Of a stretch of 64,000 nucleotides of DNA, positions 1 through 14,300 are shown in pieces (position 1 is the first letter of the stretch; each line of letters opens with the position of its first letter). The stretch is from Branchiostoma floridae (Eukaryota > Chordata > Leptocardii > Amphioxiformes > Branchiostomatidae): positions 18,198,018 to 18,262,017 of the forward strand of contig NC_049996.1 of NCBI RefSeq assembly GCF_000003815.2. Reading direction: 5' to 3'. Position numbers and translations under genes: made by a program. The notes under the pieces are model-generated. The model was not told the DNA's origin, did no database searches, and saw only the letters and a list, made by a program, of their open reading frames with translations.

Positions 1-408
1 GTCAGGACATTCGTTTTTTTGGACTCAGTTCTTGGATGTTGTACCGGTAAAAACTGGTCCAGCCGAACCGGTATCCAGCCCTACTATCATCATCATCATT
101 GTTCGGCTTCAATGCAGGTGACTGTTAACCCTTGTCCTGCTGAGCCAGTTTACATATGGGATGGACATATTCAACCCTTGTCATGCTGTGCTGTATTCTT
201 ATGGGTTTGGGGTATTTCTCATGTAAAACTTGCATGCCACTGCAAAGCCCATCGATTGGGGAGCAAATCTGCAGCAGCAGCACAGAACAGGTCACGTTTT
301 ACTGATCTGGTGAAGAAATCAGCTCTGGGAGGTTGAATAGGGCAAAAAATCACCAGCAGGACAAGGGTTTCCTGTAATTCCTTTTGCTACTGGCAAAGTG
401 AGCAATTT

Positions 409-696
409 GTGAGTTGGCTATATATGTACCAGAGGTTTTGTCCATTCTGTCCAAATGAGATTGAAGATGAACGTCACTTTGTAATGGATTGTTCTCTATA
501 TAATGACAAACGCACAGAGCTGTTCACATTACTTTCCGCTTGCTCTAAAGAATTTGCTACTCTTTGTACGATAGATAAACTGAACTACATTCTTGGAGGC
601 GATAATCCTCACTGTGTACAAGTAGGCAAATATATCCAAGAATGTCTATACCGTAGAAGCAATAGTGTAAATGACATGCTAGTCCCTATGTGCTGA
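409..696 (+). pseudogene. 3' end of a non-LTR retrotransposon ORF2
   Basis: A short open frame encodes CPFCPNEIEDERHFVMDC followed by SLYNDKR. This Cys-x2-Cys ... EDExHFxxxC ... YxxxR pattern is typical of the extreme C-terminus of LINE reverse-transcriptase polyproteins. Upstream frames are broken and no reverse-transcriptase core is present, so it is a 5'-truncated dead copy. An AATAAA-like signal (CAATAAAG) lies about 100 bases after the stop. Confidence 0.7.
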
Positions 697-928
697 TTTA
701 TTCATACCTATAGATATTCATATATGCGTGTTTAGTTGTACTGTAAGTAGTTGTTATACATGTAGATCTTACGAAAGTCGCTGTGCTTTTGTCGTGTCAA
801 TAAAGATTTGTATCATTGTAACTATACATACATGTATAGCAGATGTAAAAGGAAAGAGAGTGTGGAATAAAATTGAGTAATGAGCTGGTCCCTCCCCACT
901 GTGAGTCTGAAGCACCCCTGTAACCCAC

Positions 929-3900
929 CTGCCTGGAAGTCGCACTGCTCACATTTGTAGGGTTTCTCCCCAGTGTGGGTCCTGAGATGGGTCTGCAGGG
1001 CCCTGTCCTGGTAACACGTGAAGTCACACTGGCTGCAGTTCAGGATCTTCCTGCAAGGGGGCAGTGCAAATCATCAGTGCTGTTTCTTATTGAAAAATAA
1101 GTTTCTTTGCTGTACTGTTAATAGTGTTATCAGTAACATTTTGATGTTTTGTATGTAGCCTCGTAGTACTGTTGTTTATTAGTTATTGCCCTACATTGTA
1201 TAAGGTCCGATTGTTGAGTAATAAAGTTCATTCATTTTGTGTGGTTGCAACTTCAAACACCAGCACTTTACAAGCATCTTTTAACAGAGATGCTTGGTCT
1301 CTGTCACCTTCCTGCAACTTATGTTATCAACTTATGTCGTGTATTCTATTCTCATAACGTGACATCACAGAAACAACTTGGATTGCTCATTCTTTGACAA
1401 AGACTGGAGCTGGACTGTTTGGGTAAGTACAGTTTAACTCTGCATAAGATTAAGAATGATTTCTACCAACAGTGTCTAACTCTAACACAAACGAACTAAA
1501 AACCTAACAAGCACAAGGTACGTAGCATGTCAGAGGCTGTAAAACAGGGCTCGAAATACCCACTTGCCCACTTGAAAATGCAACCACATTTTGCTGTGCG
1601 CAACTTAATTTTAAACCCAGGTTGCACACTGCGCAACCTGAAATTTTGCAGTTGGAACACTGCTTTTTCCCTACCTACATGCATAAGCTTTTGTATTTAT
1701 TTTTTGATAACAATATTTAAAACATATTTCATAGTTACATATTTAACTGGAAGAAAAGATGGATATGTAGCTGATTTGAAGAAAGTAACAAGTTGAAAGT
1801 GGGCCAACCTGAAATATTGATGGCGCAACCTGGCTTTTGACTCAGGTTGCCAGTTGGACAACCTGGCTGAAAAAAGTATTTCAGGCCCTGTAAAATCAAA
1901 TTCTTTACCCTTTTTACCCTTTTTTCAGATAAACAGAGCAAATTCCTTCGTAAATTCTAACACTAGATTTAGATAACAAATGATTTGAAAACAAATCCAG
2001 TTTGTACTTACTTGTGCACATACGGCCTCCTCTTGGCCTTGGGCCCAGGTTTAGGACCAGGCTTGGGACCAGGTTTGGCGCCAGGTTTCTTCCTGGCTGC
2101 AGTGTTGATACTAATGGGGCCCTTAATACGGTGGTACTTGCGCAGGTGAGTCTCCAGCGCTCGCTCCTGCTTACAGGTGAAGTCACAGTGTTCGCACTGC
2201 AGGGCCGCCCTGTAAGACATCGCAGGGGAGGACTCAGTACCCCTCCTACATCAACAGGACATGGTTAATTATACAGGCATGTAAGATAACGCAGGAGACG
2301 ACTCAGTACCCCTCCTATATCAACAAGACATGCTCGTTAATTATACAGACATGTAAGATACTGCAGAGGACGACTCGGTACCCCTCCTACATCAACAAGA
2401 CATGGTTAATTATACAGGCATGTAAGATATCGCTGGGGACAGCCCAGTACCCCTCCTACATCAACAAGGACTTTGTTAATGGGTGTACATGTACAGGTAC
2501 AGTATAACAGTTACACACACTTTACCTTGGTGTCACCACTTCAATTTCATGTCTATCAAGACAAGATTTATCTTTTAAAGTTAAATCAAACAGGGAGGTT
2601 CAGCTCCCTACATAGGGATTGGTATGACAATGTAGACAGTCACACAGTATCAGAGATAAGTGGTATGGGAGTTATTGTTATTTTTGTAATGCCATTTTTT
2701 TGGCGACGCCTCAGGGGCGAGCCTAATGTTTATAGTGTGCGACCGTTTGACAGGAATTCTAGGAATTCCGCAGGCATGCGAGGAATTTTTCTACGGGTAT
2801 TTTTCTACGGGTATTCCCTTGGGAATTTGTTTTTGTGTGTGACCTTTAGTCTGCTTTGGGTATGGCGTATAATACGATGACGTGACCGATGTTATAAACC
2901 AGGAATTCATGTGTTAGATACTCGTTTCACTTATCAAGTCTGATATGTTTTGAATTGTTAAAAATTTATTGCTTTGTTGAGTGGGCGGCAACAAGTAGTG
3001 TAGTATTGTTTAGTTTAGGCTCTTTTTGACCGACCGAATGACTATATAGCACATTACATTTTCTAACAAATTACCCGATATTATGCAGCAATAGGGGAGA
3101 TAAGTGTTTTGGGGCATAGGCAGTACACGCTGTTACAGATTGTTACGATGTTTCGCATGCTTATGAATACTATAATGAAGAGCAATATGTCCCAGCTTTT
3201 ATTTCTTATATAAGCTTGTGCTTTTTACAATTTGGAATGGAATGCTTTAAGTGGATGTCGTTTGGAGCTATAGAAAGGATGATTTTGAGGCTAGAAAAAT
3301 AGCTTCCGCCTTTGTCTTTTGAGCTTTGGGATGATATGCTTTCACGAGGTCAAAGCAAATGATGAAGACGAATATGCCACAGTTTTATGTCGATATCTAT
3401 AAAATATGAAGTGAAGTGCTTTCAGGTAATTGTCGTTTGGAATTGAAGCTGGTGTGTTACGCCGAAGGGCGGTTATACCGGCTATATAGATACATATTAA
3501 GTAAAGCCTGATTGTGAAAACTGAAAGGTTAATAAGTCACTTATTTCAAACAAGTCATGAAACCAATGGATTTCAAGTTGTTTAGATTCTGCTTTGAAGA
3601 CTATGACTAGCACAGCTAGAATAAAGGAAGGACGCAGAGACAAGGTTTTCCGTACACTTGGCACGGGACACTGTTAAAGTGTTTTGACGTTACTACATAA
3701 TGCTGACCCCGCTAACTTCGGTCACAGGTTGGATACAGAATAATTGTACTGAACATTTCTATGGCCGTTCTCTCCTTAACTACATCCATCTCCGGTTTGA
3801 TTCGGTCCGTCGTCGCTGAGGTTAACCTTATGTACGGTTCTTTGATTTACATGCACACTCAACTTCTACTGCAATGTATACCCGGTACACTAAATGCATA

Positions 3901-6900
3901 GTAATGGTATAAATCACCTCAAAACCAGTCCGTGAATTCTCTAACTAGTTTTAGGTTCACTATGGTTGTAGCAGCGCAATCGATTGGCTATTCTAGATCT
4001 GCTACTGGTCTGGCACTCTCCTCTCGTTGTCTTCCTCATGTCGACGGTGCTGTTCTGGGTGATGTGTGGCTCCCCTCCTTCCCGACTTTATAAGGCACGC
4101 GGACGTCTATTCCGGCTCCTCCAGTGATGCATCTCGTCTCACCGACTTGCAGTGGAAGGACTCGACTGATTTTCCCTGTCGTGGTAGGAGTCCCTGTGCA
4201 AGTTGTGGCGGAACACCTCGACGTTGTCACTCGTGTCCTATATGTATCATTAGTCTGTTGGGATCGAGAGAAAATACAGAGATCACATCGCCCGTTTCAA
4301 ATACTTAACGGATACACTGATACTGAAAATAGCGGTCGCTCTTAGGAGAACAAACACACACTCATCTCAACTTGATCACCTTGGCTGATTGATATATTCC
4401 AACAAGTCTGCACTGATTACACCCCTATGTCTGCGCTTTCATCAGGCGCACTCACTCACATCACACTGACTGGTTAAGTCCTGCCATCAGCAAGGCAGTC
4501 GATGGAGCCCTGGAGACCACGGCGGTTTGATCTGACTTCTACCCTGTACATGGACAAAACATTGAAACTTTCAACTGTTTCTGACAATGGGATACAAAAT
4601 AAATGAAATATTTACAAAGAAGCTGTGGTATCCATCTAATCAAGTTACAATAATTCCAGTCTGCACAATCTGCCCAAATATTAAGTCTCCAGAACTTATA
4701 AGATCGTTTTCACTTGACGTCACAGTTGCGTTCGAACGTTCGATCGGCCATGTTGGATGATAAGCTGCTCGATCTCCACACGGCTGTGTGTGCACGTGGT
4801 GGACCCGTACGAGGAAAGAAGGTTTCTATTCAGAAACGGGCTGGATGTTTGCCGTGCTAAATGCGAGTTCCATTAACACGGGGCACGGACTTCTCGCCGT
4901 TTCTATCTAACAACGCTCATTATAGGCACTTTTAGCTCTTCTAGCGGCCCGCCAACATGGGCGCCGGCGCGTAGTTTGTGCCATAATACTCTTTCAACGG
5001 GCTGAATGTTGGTTTCCTGAGGCACGAGGTATGTCAATGACGTACAGGCCATGTCGCACAAAAATGTCAGCGAGCTGTAAATGAGTATATTCCATGGATA
5101 ATCAAGACACTTTTTTTTAGAAATTGTCCGCGATTTTTAGGAGTCGGTCTATGCTCGCCTTTCACCAAAAAACTGCTCCCAAATCAGTGAAGTTCCGATG
5201 GTGATGGTCATTAAAACTGGACTGTCTCGTTCACACACTTGTGCGCACATCAAGTCAGCACGTGTTCAATTCAGTATTGACATTTTGGTTTGGGTAAAGT
5301 TTACGAGTAACGAAGTTCTTTTTCTTGACCCACAATTGTAGATGGTCGAAGATAATATTACTTTAGTCGCAAACTTTACCTAAGACAAAACATGTCAATA
5401 CGGAACTTACATGTGTGAATAGGCACAATACATCCCTCATACGCATCTCAATCGTTTTGTGTTAGTTTTAGGAGGCAGGCATTCTCTCAGTACGGCCCAG
5501 TACGCGTACCTTAAACTGACAAAAAACGATTCAGATGCGTATGATCGGTGTCTATTGTGCATACGACTTCGTATGATCATATGAAAGAAAATGTCAATAC
5601 GCGTACGGACCTCGTGCGGACTTTATATACACGCTCACTCGTGTGGCTGCATCCTAAACGGACAGTCACACGAGCGAGCGTGTATATTCTCTTGGCCGAG
5701 CTCCTGTAACCTCATGCTGTCACTAGATACAGTTTGGCACCTGACTGAAAGACATGTGCCAAGCATTCTGAATTTGAATTTGCAGCAGTAACGTCAGCAG
5801 CACTGATTATGCTTAATATTGTTATGATTATGCTTAGTGTTGACAAAATACGGAAAAAAGACGGGCGCACGCGAACCTAACGACCCGCTGGGCCGCACTA
5901 TCTGCTTGTCTCACGGAGTCAGGGTCGTGGAAGCGCCAAATCTTGCCCCTTGTGAGGCACGCTGGATAACAGGGCAGGTATAAAGTTTGGTGGGGGATCG
6001 GTAGCTAGTCCTCCGCCTTTATGAAAAGAGTCGATATAACTTATAACTGTTAGTCACCCAGGTTAGCGGCCAACGGATGCCCGGGTATTCAACCACCGGC
6101 ACCATGTTGTAACTGTTAGTCACCCAGGTTAGCGGCCAACGGATGCCCGGGTATTCAACCACCGGCACCATGTTGTATGCCGTTTTTTAAGCGTATGGTT
6201 CAAGAACCTATTATTGCAACTTTGTCCCGATATCTAGCCTTGGCTACGTCACTTAATGATTCGCATTTCCGAGAAAAAACAGCACACTTGAACCCGCCGC
6301 AAGCAACTTTGACAGCGCCGTTCTGTGTTCTATTCATCCAGGTTATCATCCAACATAACATGGAGCCCACGCGTGACGGAACGGTTTTCGAACGTTCTGT
6401 GAAAACGAGACACTTTCTCCGACTTTGGGCAACAAATCACTCATAAACAAATAAACCAAAATAAATCAAAAATCAATATGAACTAACAATACGATATTAC
6501 AACGGACATACAGAAGCAACATACAAGTAGACACTGACAAATATGACAGAAGATTTATCCTTCTCAGACGAAAGAAACCCCATGGCAACCAAGTTCCCAT
6601 AATCTATATATAAAGTTATTAATATAAAAAAGTTTCGTCAGGGGCTAGCCCAATAGTATAGTGTCTTGCTAAAAGGAAAAGAAAAACGAATAAAACGATG
6701 AAAAAGAGTGATGGATGTCACTCGAAACGTCCGGAAGTAAATATCCGTTTTTTATCCAGTTGTAGAGATTGAATTGTATTTGAATAGTTTAACATGGAGG
6801 TTTCTAACTGAGGCCTCCTTGTTGTCATGCTGTATGATCCTTTGAATAGATAGGGCTATTTCCATCACACAGGTTCCGTCCGCAAATAAGTAAACAACAC

Positions 6901-9900
6901 AATCAATTACAGATGTCAGCATCGACCGGACTCACTCATTCTTCAATTTCTTGGGTGTATTTCATGTATATGGAAACTTAAAACGTGGGTATATCACCAT
7001 CATAGTACAGGACGGCTACAATAAAAAATTAGACTGTACTTACGAAGCCATGACCTCTTCGAGCCGCGTTTCGTCTCCAACTGATAAGTTCGGCGGTTGT
7101 CTTTTCTGATATACATGTACATCCATATCCCTCCGCTGCTGAACTGGGTCAGCTGTATACCAACCAATAAATCACAGAAAACAATGATCGTAATCCTGAC
7201 ACTGGTCAAATACATATGTATATCACAATCTAGAAACAATGTTGATAGTTAGATACGAACATCTAAAAGCTTCGCGTGTTTGTACTACTTTTGACGGCGC
7301 TTGTGTCTGTATTGGTTACCCCCAGATAACCCCGCGAGGGGCAGAGTAGGGGGAGGCTTGTGTACCTCTGATCTGAGGATGTTATTAGATCTGGGCCAGT
7401 TCTACACAAACCAGATGTTATTTTGCAAGCTTAAGTCAACAGTAAACACAAGTCCTACTTGAATACTACGTAATCTAGAATCAAAATCAATGTGACTGTA
7501 CACAGATGACATTAACAGTTTCAGTGAACACAATTTGAAGTCCAAGATACAAATCTATCTTTAAATTCAATTTTTATACCCTGCAATCGCATACACCCGA
7601 GTGTGGCCTGATCATACCGTAATCCCCTATGGATAAACCTATTGTTCGAATGAAGTACAACTATATTTCTCTACGTCAAATCAAATTTTGAACATAAAAC
7701 AACACAGAAACAGATCAAACGTCAAAATTATGGATGTTAGGTAATAAGATTCCATTCTTTTCTCCCAAGAAATTTCTGCCAAGCCCGAAGAAAAAATAAA
7801 ATAAAATACACAGATCATGCATGCATGATCATGCATTCTTGGTCTTTGGACATCCCAAAAGTTGAAATGGGGCAAGTAATGGGTTTTGTTACACACCCAA
7901 CAATACTGTTGAATGACTGAGTCGAGATAGATCACAAGTAACTTGTTTGTTGTTGTTTTGTTTTCGAGCAAATCACCAGGAGAGATAATCAACACACGAA
8001 CAATCGCCGAGAACAACTTTTGTACACGAAGTCTGCAGTAGTCCTTGAAATTATGAGGCATATTGGGGTACAAGTGCAGACGAAAATGTGTCCTAAAATT
8101 GCGGTGTATTTAACAGTAACCGGTACTACAAATCTGTTCCGAGTTCCGCCTTATTCTATACAAAAAAGCATTGTTTAGACCAACTTTACGGTACCGATTT
8201 GCACTAACCTGGGGTGGTTCCTCGTCTTCCAGATACCTTGAGGCGAAACTACTGGCCCGGCTACGTGCACCAACATTATCCTCGGGAAAAACTCTTCTTA
8301 GACTCGCGGCATTTTGTGTGTATCAGGCGGGAGAACTGGGTCAGAGTACCCCCGGACGCTTGTCTATTGTTCGCAAAACGAAGATCACGTGACTCGGAGC
8401 ACGCACGCTCAAACGGGGTTCAAACATGACTCCGAGCACGCACTACTTACAGGTACATGTCAGTGCGTGCTCGCGGGGCCCAAACGTAAGAATTATCATA
8501 GTATTAGATCACGTAAAAGACCCGCAAGGGTTCACCATCAAAGCAGTTTTTTTTATTAAACTGAAACAGAAATTTTCTATTTCTTGCAGAAAAGATATTA
8601 CAGGTAATAAATAAGACACAAATACTGGGTAATAGTATGTTCATGTTCATGCTACGAAACGTGTTGTTTACATGGCGACAAGCAGCTTTATTACCCTTTG
8701 AAATATTTTTGGGTGTAATATTTTCACCTGTGTATGTATGTCTGTGATTGTTTGTGTCAACTCAAGATAACTTAAGAACTGTTGCTGAATGGTGAATGAT
8801 TTTGGTGTGTTGGTGGGGTGTGACAAAAACGGAAATAGTTCTGTATCTGTATCTATATAGCCGGTATAACCGCCATTCGGCGTAACACACCAACTTCGCA
8901 GGCACGCGGTGCGGCAGCAGCTGGTTATATTACACTGAACGATCCGTCACACCTAACTTTTGCACATCTATCTGCAAGCGCCCTTTAAAACTATCCAGAG
9001 AAGATGCCCCTACTGTGCTTGGTGATAAAAAAATTCCAATCTACGATAGTTCTGGGAAAATACGAATTTTTGAACACATCGATCCTAGGTTGGAATCTCT
9101 GGTACCTGAAGGCATGACTGTTTCTTGTTCTTTTTTGAGCTGGTATTAGATACTTATCAGTCGGTACGTCCACCAGCTTATTCTTCATTTTGTACATCAT
9201 GCAAAGTCTGGACATTTTCCTTCTGTCTTCAAGTGATGTCCACTGTAGATCTGTTTTCATTTTGGTAACACTAGCATCCATGTTGTAGTTGTTTGTACAG
9301 AATCTGGAATTCTGTACCCTTTCAAGTTTATCTTTGTCTTTGTTTGTATACGGATCCCATACTGTTGCAGCATATTCAAGGATAGGTCTTACCAGTGACG
9401 TGTATGCAAGTGATTTTACCCTGGCTGGGCATGCCTTCAAGTTACGTTTGATCAGCTCCCAATGTCTGTTTAGCCTTGGTTGTTATTTTGTTAACATGGA
9501 TACCCCACTTCAGCCCAGTTGTTAACGTAACACCTAGGTATAATTACATCTTCGGCCTCTAACGGCTTCGCTTGGAACTGCAGCGGAACTTAATCTTTTT
9601 ATATCTCGTGTTCTGAATAAGCCGTGGTTACGATTGATGGTTGGTAGATAGCTCTTGTGCTAGGAAAGAAGGGCATACGTTTGGGCCCCCAGCGATTTGT
9701 GTTGAAATTGCAAGTAATTTTTGTCAAAACTTTCCGAAGACGATTACTCAAGAAAGAAATAACGGATTTTCATGATTTTTGGTCTGTATGTAGCTTAGAC
9801 AATGTTATACAAAATGAAATACAAATTATGCAAAATAGGAGGTCATTTCCAGAATTAATGAGAATACGATATATCCCGGCCAATTCCAAAGGTCTGAACA

Positions 9901-11267
9901 GTGGCAAGTTGACCAAGTGTATGACTGTGCGGACACCTTCTCTATCTCACTCTTTCTTTTTTTAAATCACTACCCGTCTCCTATATCCTGTAGTTCAGGG
10001 CTCCGGGCTCGTCCTTCAACTCCCGGGCTAAGCTCGAGTGAGAGCATATGGTGTGCTCTGTATTTAGACCCTTCCTCTCGCAAGCATCTCAGGATAGTAC
10101 TCAATTCCTTGTCCATCTGTCCTCTGTTCGGATTTAGATTTGTGTCGACATATCGAGGGGCCCAAATTTACCTCATATATATAAACTATGTTCCCCAGCC
10201 CTTACCAAGGCAGATCAGCCCGCCGATCTCACATTAGCGCTCCGGGGGAGTTTAAGCCGGAAGGAGTTGTCGCTACCCTTTTCGGGGAAAGGGCAGGTGG
10301 ACCTTACAAAGTTCTGTTGTTATTTTGAAAAATAGCTCAATACACCCTTGAGCCCTATCTAGTCCCTGATTCGCTACTGCAATAGCCTGCTGACCAACTG
10401 TGGTGTGTTGTAGCTGGCTACCTGGGGTGGTCATCAATCCTAGGTTCTCTTCCCTCTGACCAAGGGCCTTGGAGAGCCTTTCTACAGTCATCCTGCCAGA
10501 CCCCTGCACGATAGATATTGAGATTGGGCTGCGGTGTGATAACCAGGCTCGATCCCGGCTGGCTCCCAGGGAAAAAGATCCACGAAACGCACATATCTTT
10601 GACCCGTATTTCAACTGAACCGAGAAGTTTTTAACCAAAAGAACCAACCTACCGTAACTTGGTTGTATCTCTCTATCTCCCTGTATGTCACAGAAGGTCG
10701 TTCAGCTCTTGATCTTTGAGCAGATGTTATACAATGGCTTATTCATATACCTACATCAACATTGCAGCATTGGCCAGATGCCTTGATTCCTTGAAACCGC
10801 TGCCATAAAATGGATTACCCGAAATCCAACACTTATCTGGCCAGGCGCAGATTATTGCACAATATCAATGTAACATGTAACATGCTTGAAATAATCTTTT
10901 TAATTTCAACGTCGTTTAATTGTATTGATATTTCTTTATGGTAATATTTAACTTGTGTATCAACAACATCATACTACACAGCACATTAAGCCAACGTATC
11001 GCGACACTAAGACACTAGCACATACAGCCCGGAACATCATCATGACTTACCAAGCATACAATTCCTCAATCATCTCTATCAAGATACAATGTATATAAGT
11101 CAAACAATATTACCGTCGCCATGGCAATGCTTTTTCATTGCCACACTTTTTGTTATATATATTCTATTTTCAAGGTTTTTAGCCTTGTGCATATGTGTAT
11201 GCGATAGCTTGTGTGCATGAGTGTACGTATGTGTGTGTGTGACTGAGTGTGCATATGTTGTACGTAC

Positions 11268-11316
<49 letters not shown>

Positions 11317-14300
11317 GTGTGTGTGAATGAATGAATGACATTTTATTTCGTGTCTTACGCTGTGTGTGCAAAGCCTTTATCCTGGGTGGTCTACAATTCC
11401 CAAAACACCATGCACTATTTACCTGGGAGTATATTTCCTCTTCTTGACAGGTCTGAGCTCCTCGTCCTCAGCATAATCCTCATCTGCCTCATCATCATCA
11501 TCACCTGAGTCCAGCAGCTGGTACCTGGGGGGAAGAGATGGTTTATCAAGTTTCTGTACTTCTGATACTATTTCAAATTTTACAACCGTATACAAAAATA
11601 AAGGGCTTAGCAACAAGCTTTCAATCAGTCCTCTGATCCTTTCCAAGTTGTAATGACTCAAAGCCTATGGGTAAAGCCATGTGATCATATTGTCATAAGA
11701 TCTGTGAGTCACTCAGATTGAGAAAGCCTTGAGGATTATATCATTTCATCACAGATCATTTGTAAGTGAAAAAAGAAACAGTTGAGTACAAACAAGATTG
11801 TCGCCACCTTTACATTTTTTTGTCCCTGGCTCATTGTTTGGGAACCCATGTTGTTAATTTTCACTGTTAAATCTGTCATTTTAACCGTACGAAAACACAT
11901 TTTCATCAGTTCAATGTCATGAAGTTTAGACTTTTTTGACTGATGGGGAGAAGTTTTTGTCCATCCCAACAAGTGCAGGGGTGTGTGTAGACAGCCATGG
12001 GTACAATATTCTATAACATGTACTTGGCTTTCACTTGAACTTTGGTGTAAACATCTTAAAGACTTCTGTGCCACACATCTTGAGAAGCTAGTTGTTTCTT
12101 AAGTCTCACCTCCTCCTCTCCTTCTTACGCAGGTTCATCTGAAGAGTCTTCTCTCCCTCCTCCGGAGCGTCTTCCGCCAGCAGGTGTTTCGTTAACATCC
12201 GCTTCGTTAGCAAGGCTTCACTCTCACTTTCTGCCTCAGTTTCACTTTCGGAGACATACTCCACGTCGTTGTCATGGTCACCGTCGTCTGCCTCCTTCTT
12301 AATGGTAGTCTCGGCTTGGGTTTCACCTGACCCAGAAGCTTCCATTTGCACGTCTGGGGGGGTTATGTACTCATCGCCCATGTTTTCTGCTTCCATTTGG
12401 CCGGGACTCCCCCCGGCTGTCAGTTGCACTTGGGTCGTTCCATACCCACTTTGGGCCGAACCATCTAAGTTCATATCCGGGGGTGTTACGGGTGACAGAG
12501 AACCAACGCTGTACTCAAATGTGGACAGGTTGGCTGTGGCTGGTGCCTCCCCTTGCTGACTTGGTTTCTCCCCAACATCGCCCTCTGCCTCCAAAGGCTG
12601 GAACTGCAGGGTGTCCTGAACAGCTTTCTGATTGGTTGCCTGAAACGACCAAAAAAAAATGTTTAACACAACGAGTAAATAATATGTAAATCTGCTTAGC
12701 ATTCCAAACTTTCCCTTGTTTTAAAGCCAACCATTAAAAAAATAATACAGAGTAGGACAAGTTATTTTATTCAGAAATTTATCAATCGGATCGTTCAATG
12801 TAATATAACCAGCTGCTGCCGCACCGCGTGCCTGCGAAGCTGGTGTGTTACGCCGAATGGTGGTTATACCGGCTATATAGATACAGATACAGATCTTTTC
12901 AAGATTTCTGTAGCTCGTAATTCTACAGCACTTTTGTGACAAATTAAGAACCCAACCCTTACCTGGTTCTGGAATGTTCTCTGCTGCTCACTGCTTGATG
13001 ACTGGGAGGGCAGCAAACTCCGTGTAGTGTCGGCGAACAGACTGCACATGCTCTGGGCAATCAGGGCAGAGTCCAGCTGACCTGTGGTGGGGTCAGAGGT
13101 CGGCAGGTTCTGCTGGGATGGTTCTTGCTGTTGCTCGCCATCTGTTTTCACTTTTGTTTCCTTTGCTTCACCCCCCTTATCAGTAATGAAATAGTCCTGC
13201 AATTCTGGAGATGCCTTGGCGACAGGTGGCTGGAAGGTCGTTCCACTATTTGCTGGGGGAGGGCAGGTCCCTTCGCCCTCCTCTTCCTGATTACTGCCAC
13301 CCTCCTCAATTGGACCAACTTCCTGGACAACCTGTTCCGTTTCCATGGCAGCTGCGTCCTGATTGGTCCCTTCGGTGTCCGGGCTGTCCTCTGATTGGAT
13401 GAGGTTCTGGAAGTAGCCCTGCTCCTGCAGGCCTGCATATTCCGGGTGCTTCTCTAGGTGGCGCTTCAGCAAGCTGCCCTTCCGGGCGGAGTAGCGGCAG
13501 AGCGGACAGCGTAGGAGCTTCTGCTGGCTGCCGATTGGCTGTCCCTCTGCGCCGGGGTGTTTGCTCTGGATGTGAGACTGCAGGTTGGACTTCTGACGAG
13601 CCGCGAAGGAACACCACGGGCACTTGTGGGGCTTCTCACCTGGGAAAACATTGGAGAAACAAACTTCATAAATACTTCAATAAATTCTAAACTCACACAG
13701 CTATAGTCACAAAGATATGTTCCGTTGAAATAAGAAATGAAAGTTCTGGCCCTTCTGTTGTTTTTGGCAATGAGTCTCCAGTAAGTTCCAATATTGCTTC
13801 TTGGTTCCCAAACAATATTACAGGCCCATAGCTTATAATCTCTATCGTAGTTTTAGCGACTATTCCTTCTCTACAACTCTCCACCAAAGAAAAAAAGACA
13901 CACCCACACGAAAGAGTCTACTAGCCAATCTTAAGTTTCTATTTCTCTAAATACTGACACTCCTACACTGTAACATGTACATGCATGTTACATATACTTT
14001 TGGTTACTGACCACCACCACACACACTGTTACCCTGCCTGTGTGTGTGGATGAAGGGACTGACTTTTGTTGTATCCTCTGCAATTGTTGTTTATACTTTG
14101 TCCCCATACCTGTGTGTTTGAGCATGTGAGTCTTGAGAGTCTGTTTCTGGTACTATACCTGTGTGTTTGAGCATGTGGGTCTTGAGAGTCTGTTTCTGGT
14201 ACTATACCTGTGTGTTTGAGCATGTGGGTCTTGAGAGTCTGTTTCTGGTACTATACCTGTGTGCTTGAGCATGTGAGTCTTGGTACTATACCTGTGTGTT

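Larger units (their letters stand above)
2475..8837. other. Non-coding stretch inside the zinc-finger gene's 9-kb intron
   Basis: Apart from the three hairpins at 5274-5687, the 67-bp duplication at 6043 and a short dispersed repeat at 3447, nothing recognisable is seen. Short open frames here have no family motifs and no splice context. Confidence 0.6.

Noticed and set aside
7681..8073. 130-codon frame on the minus strand
   Set aside because: Composition is that of AT-rich non-coding DNA, and there is no motif or homologous copy in the window.
9657..9965. 102-codon frame with basic residues ([12 protein letters not shown])
   Set aside because: No recognised family, no splice sites around it, and it lies in an intron on the opposite strand of the zinc-finger gene.
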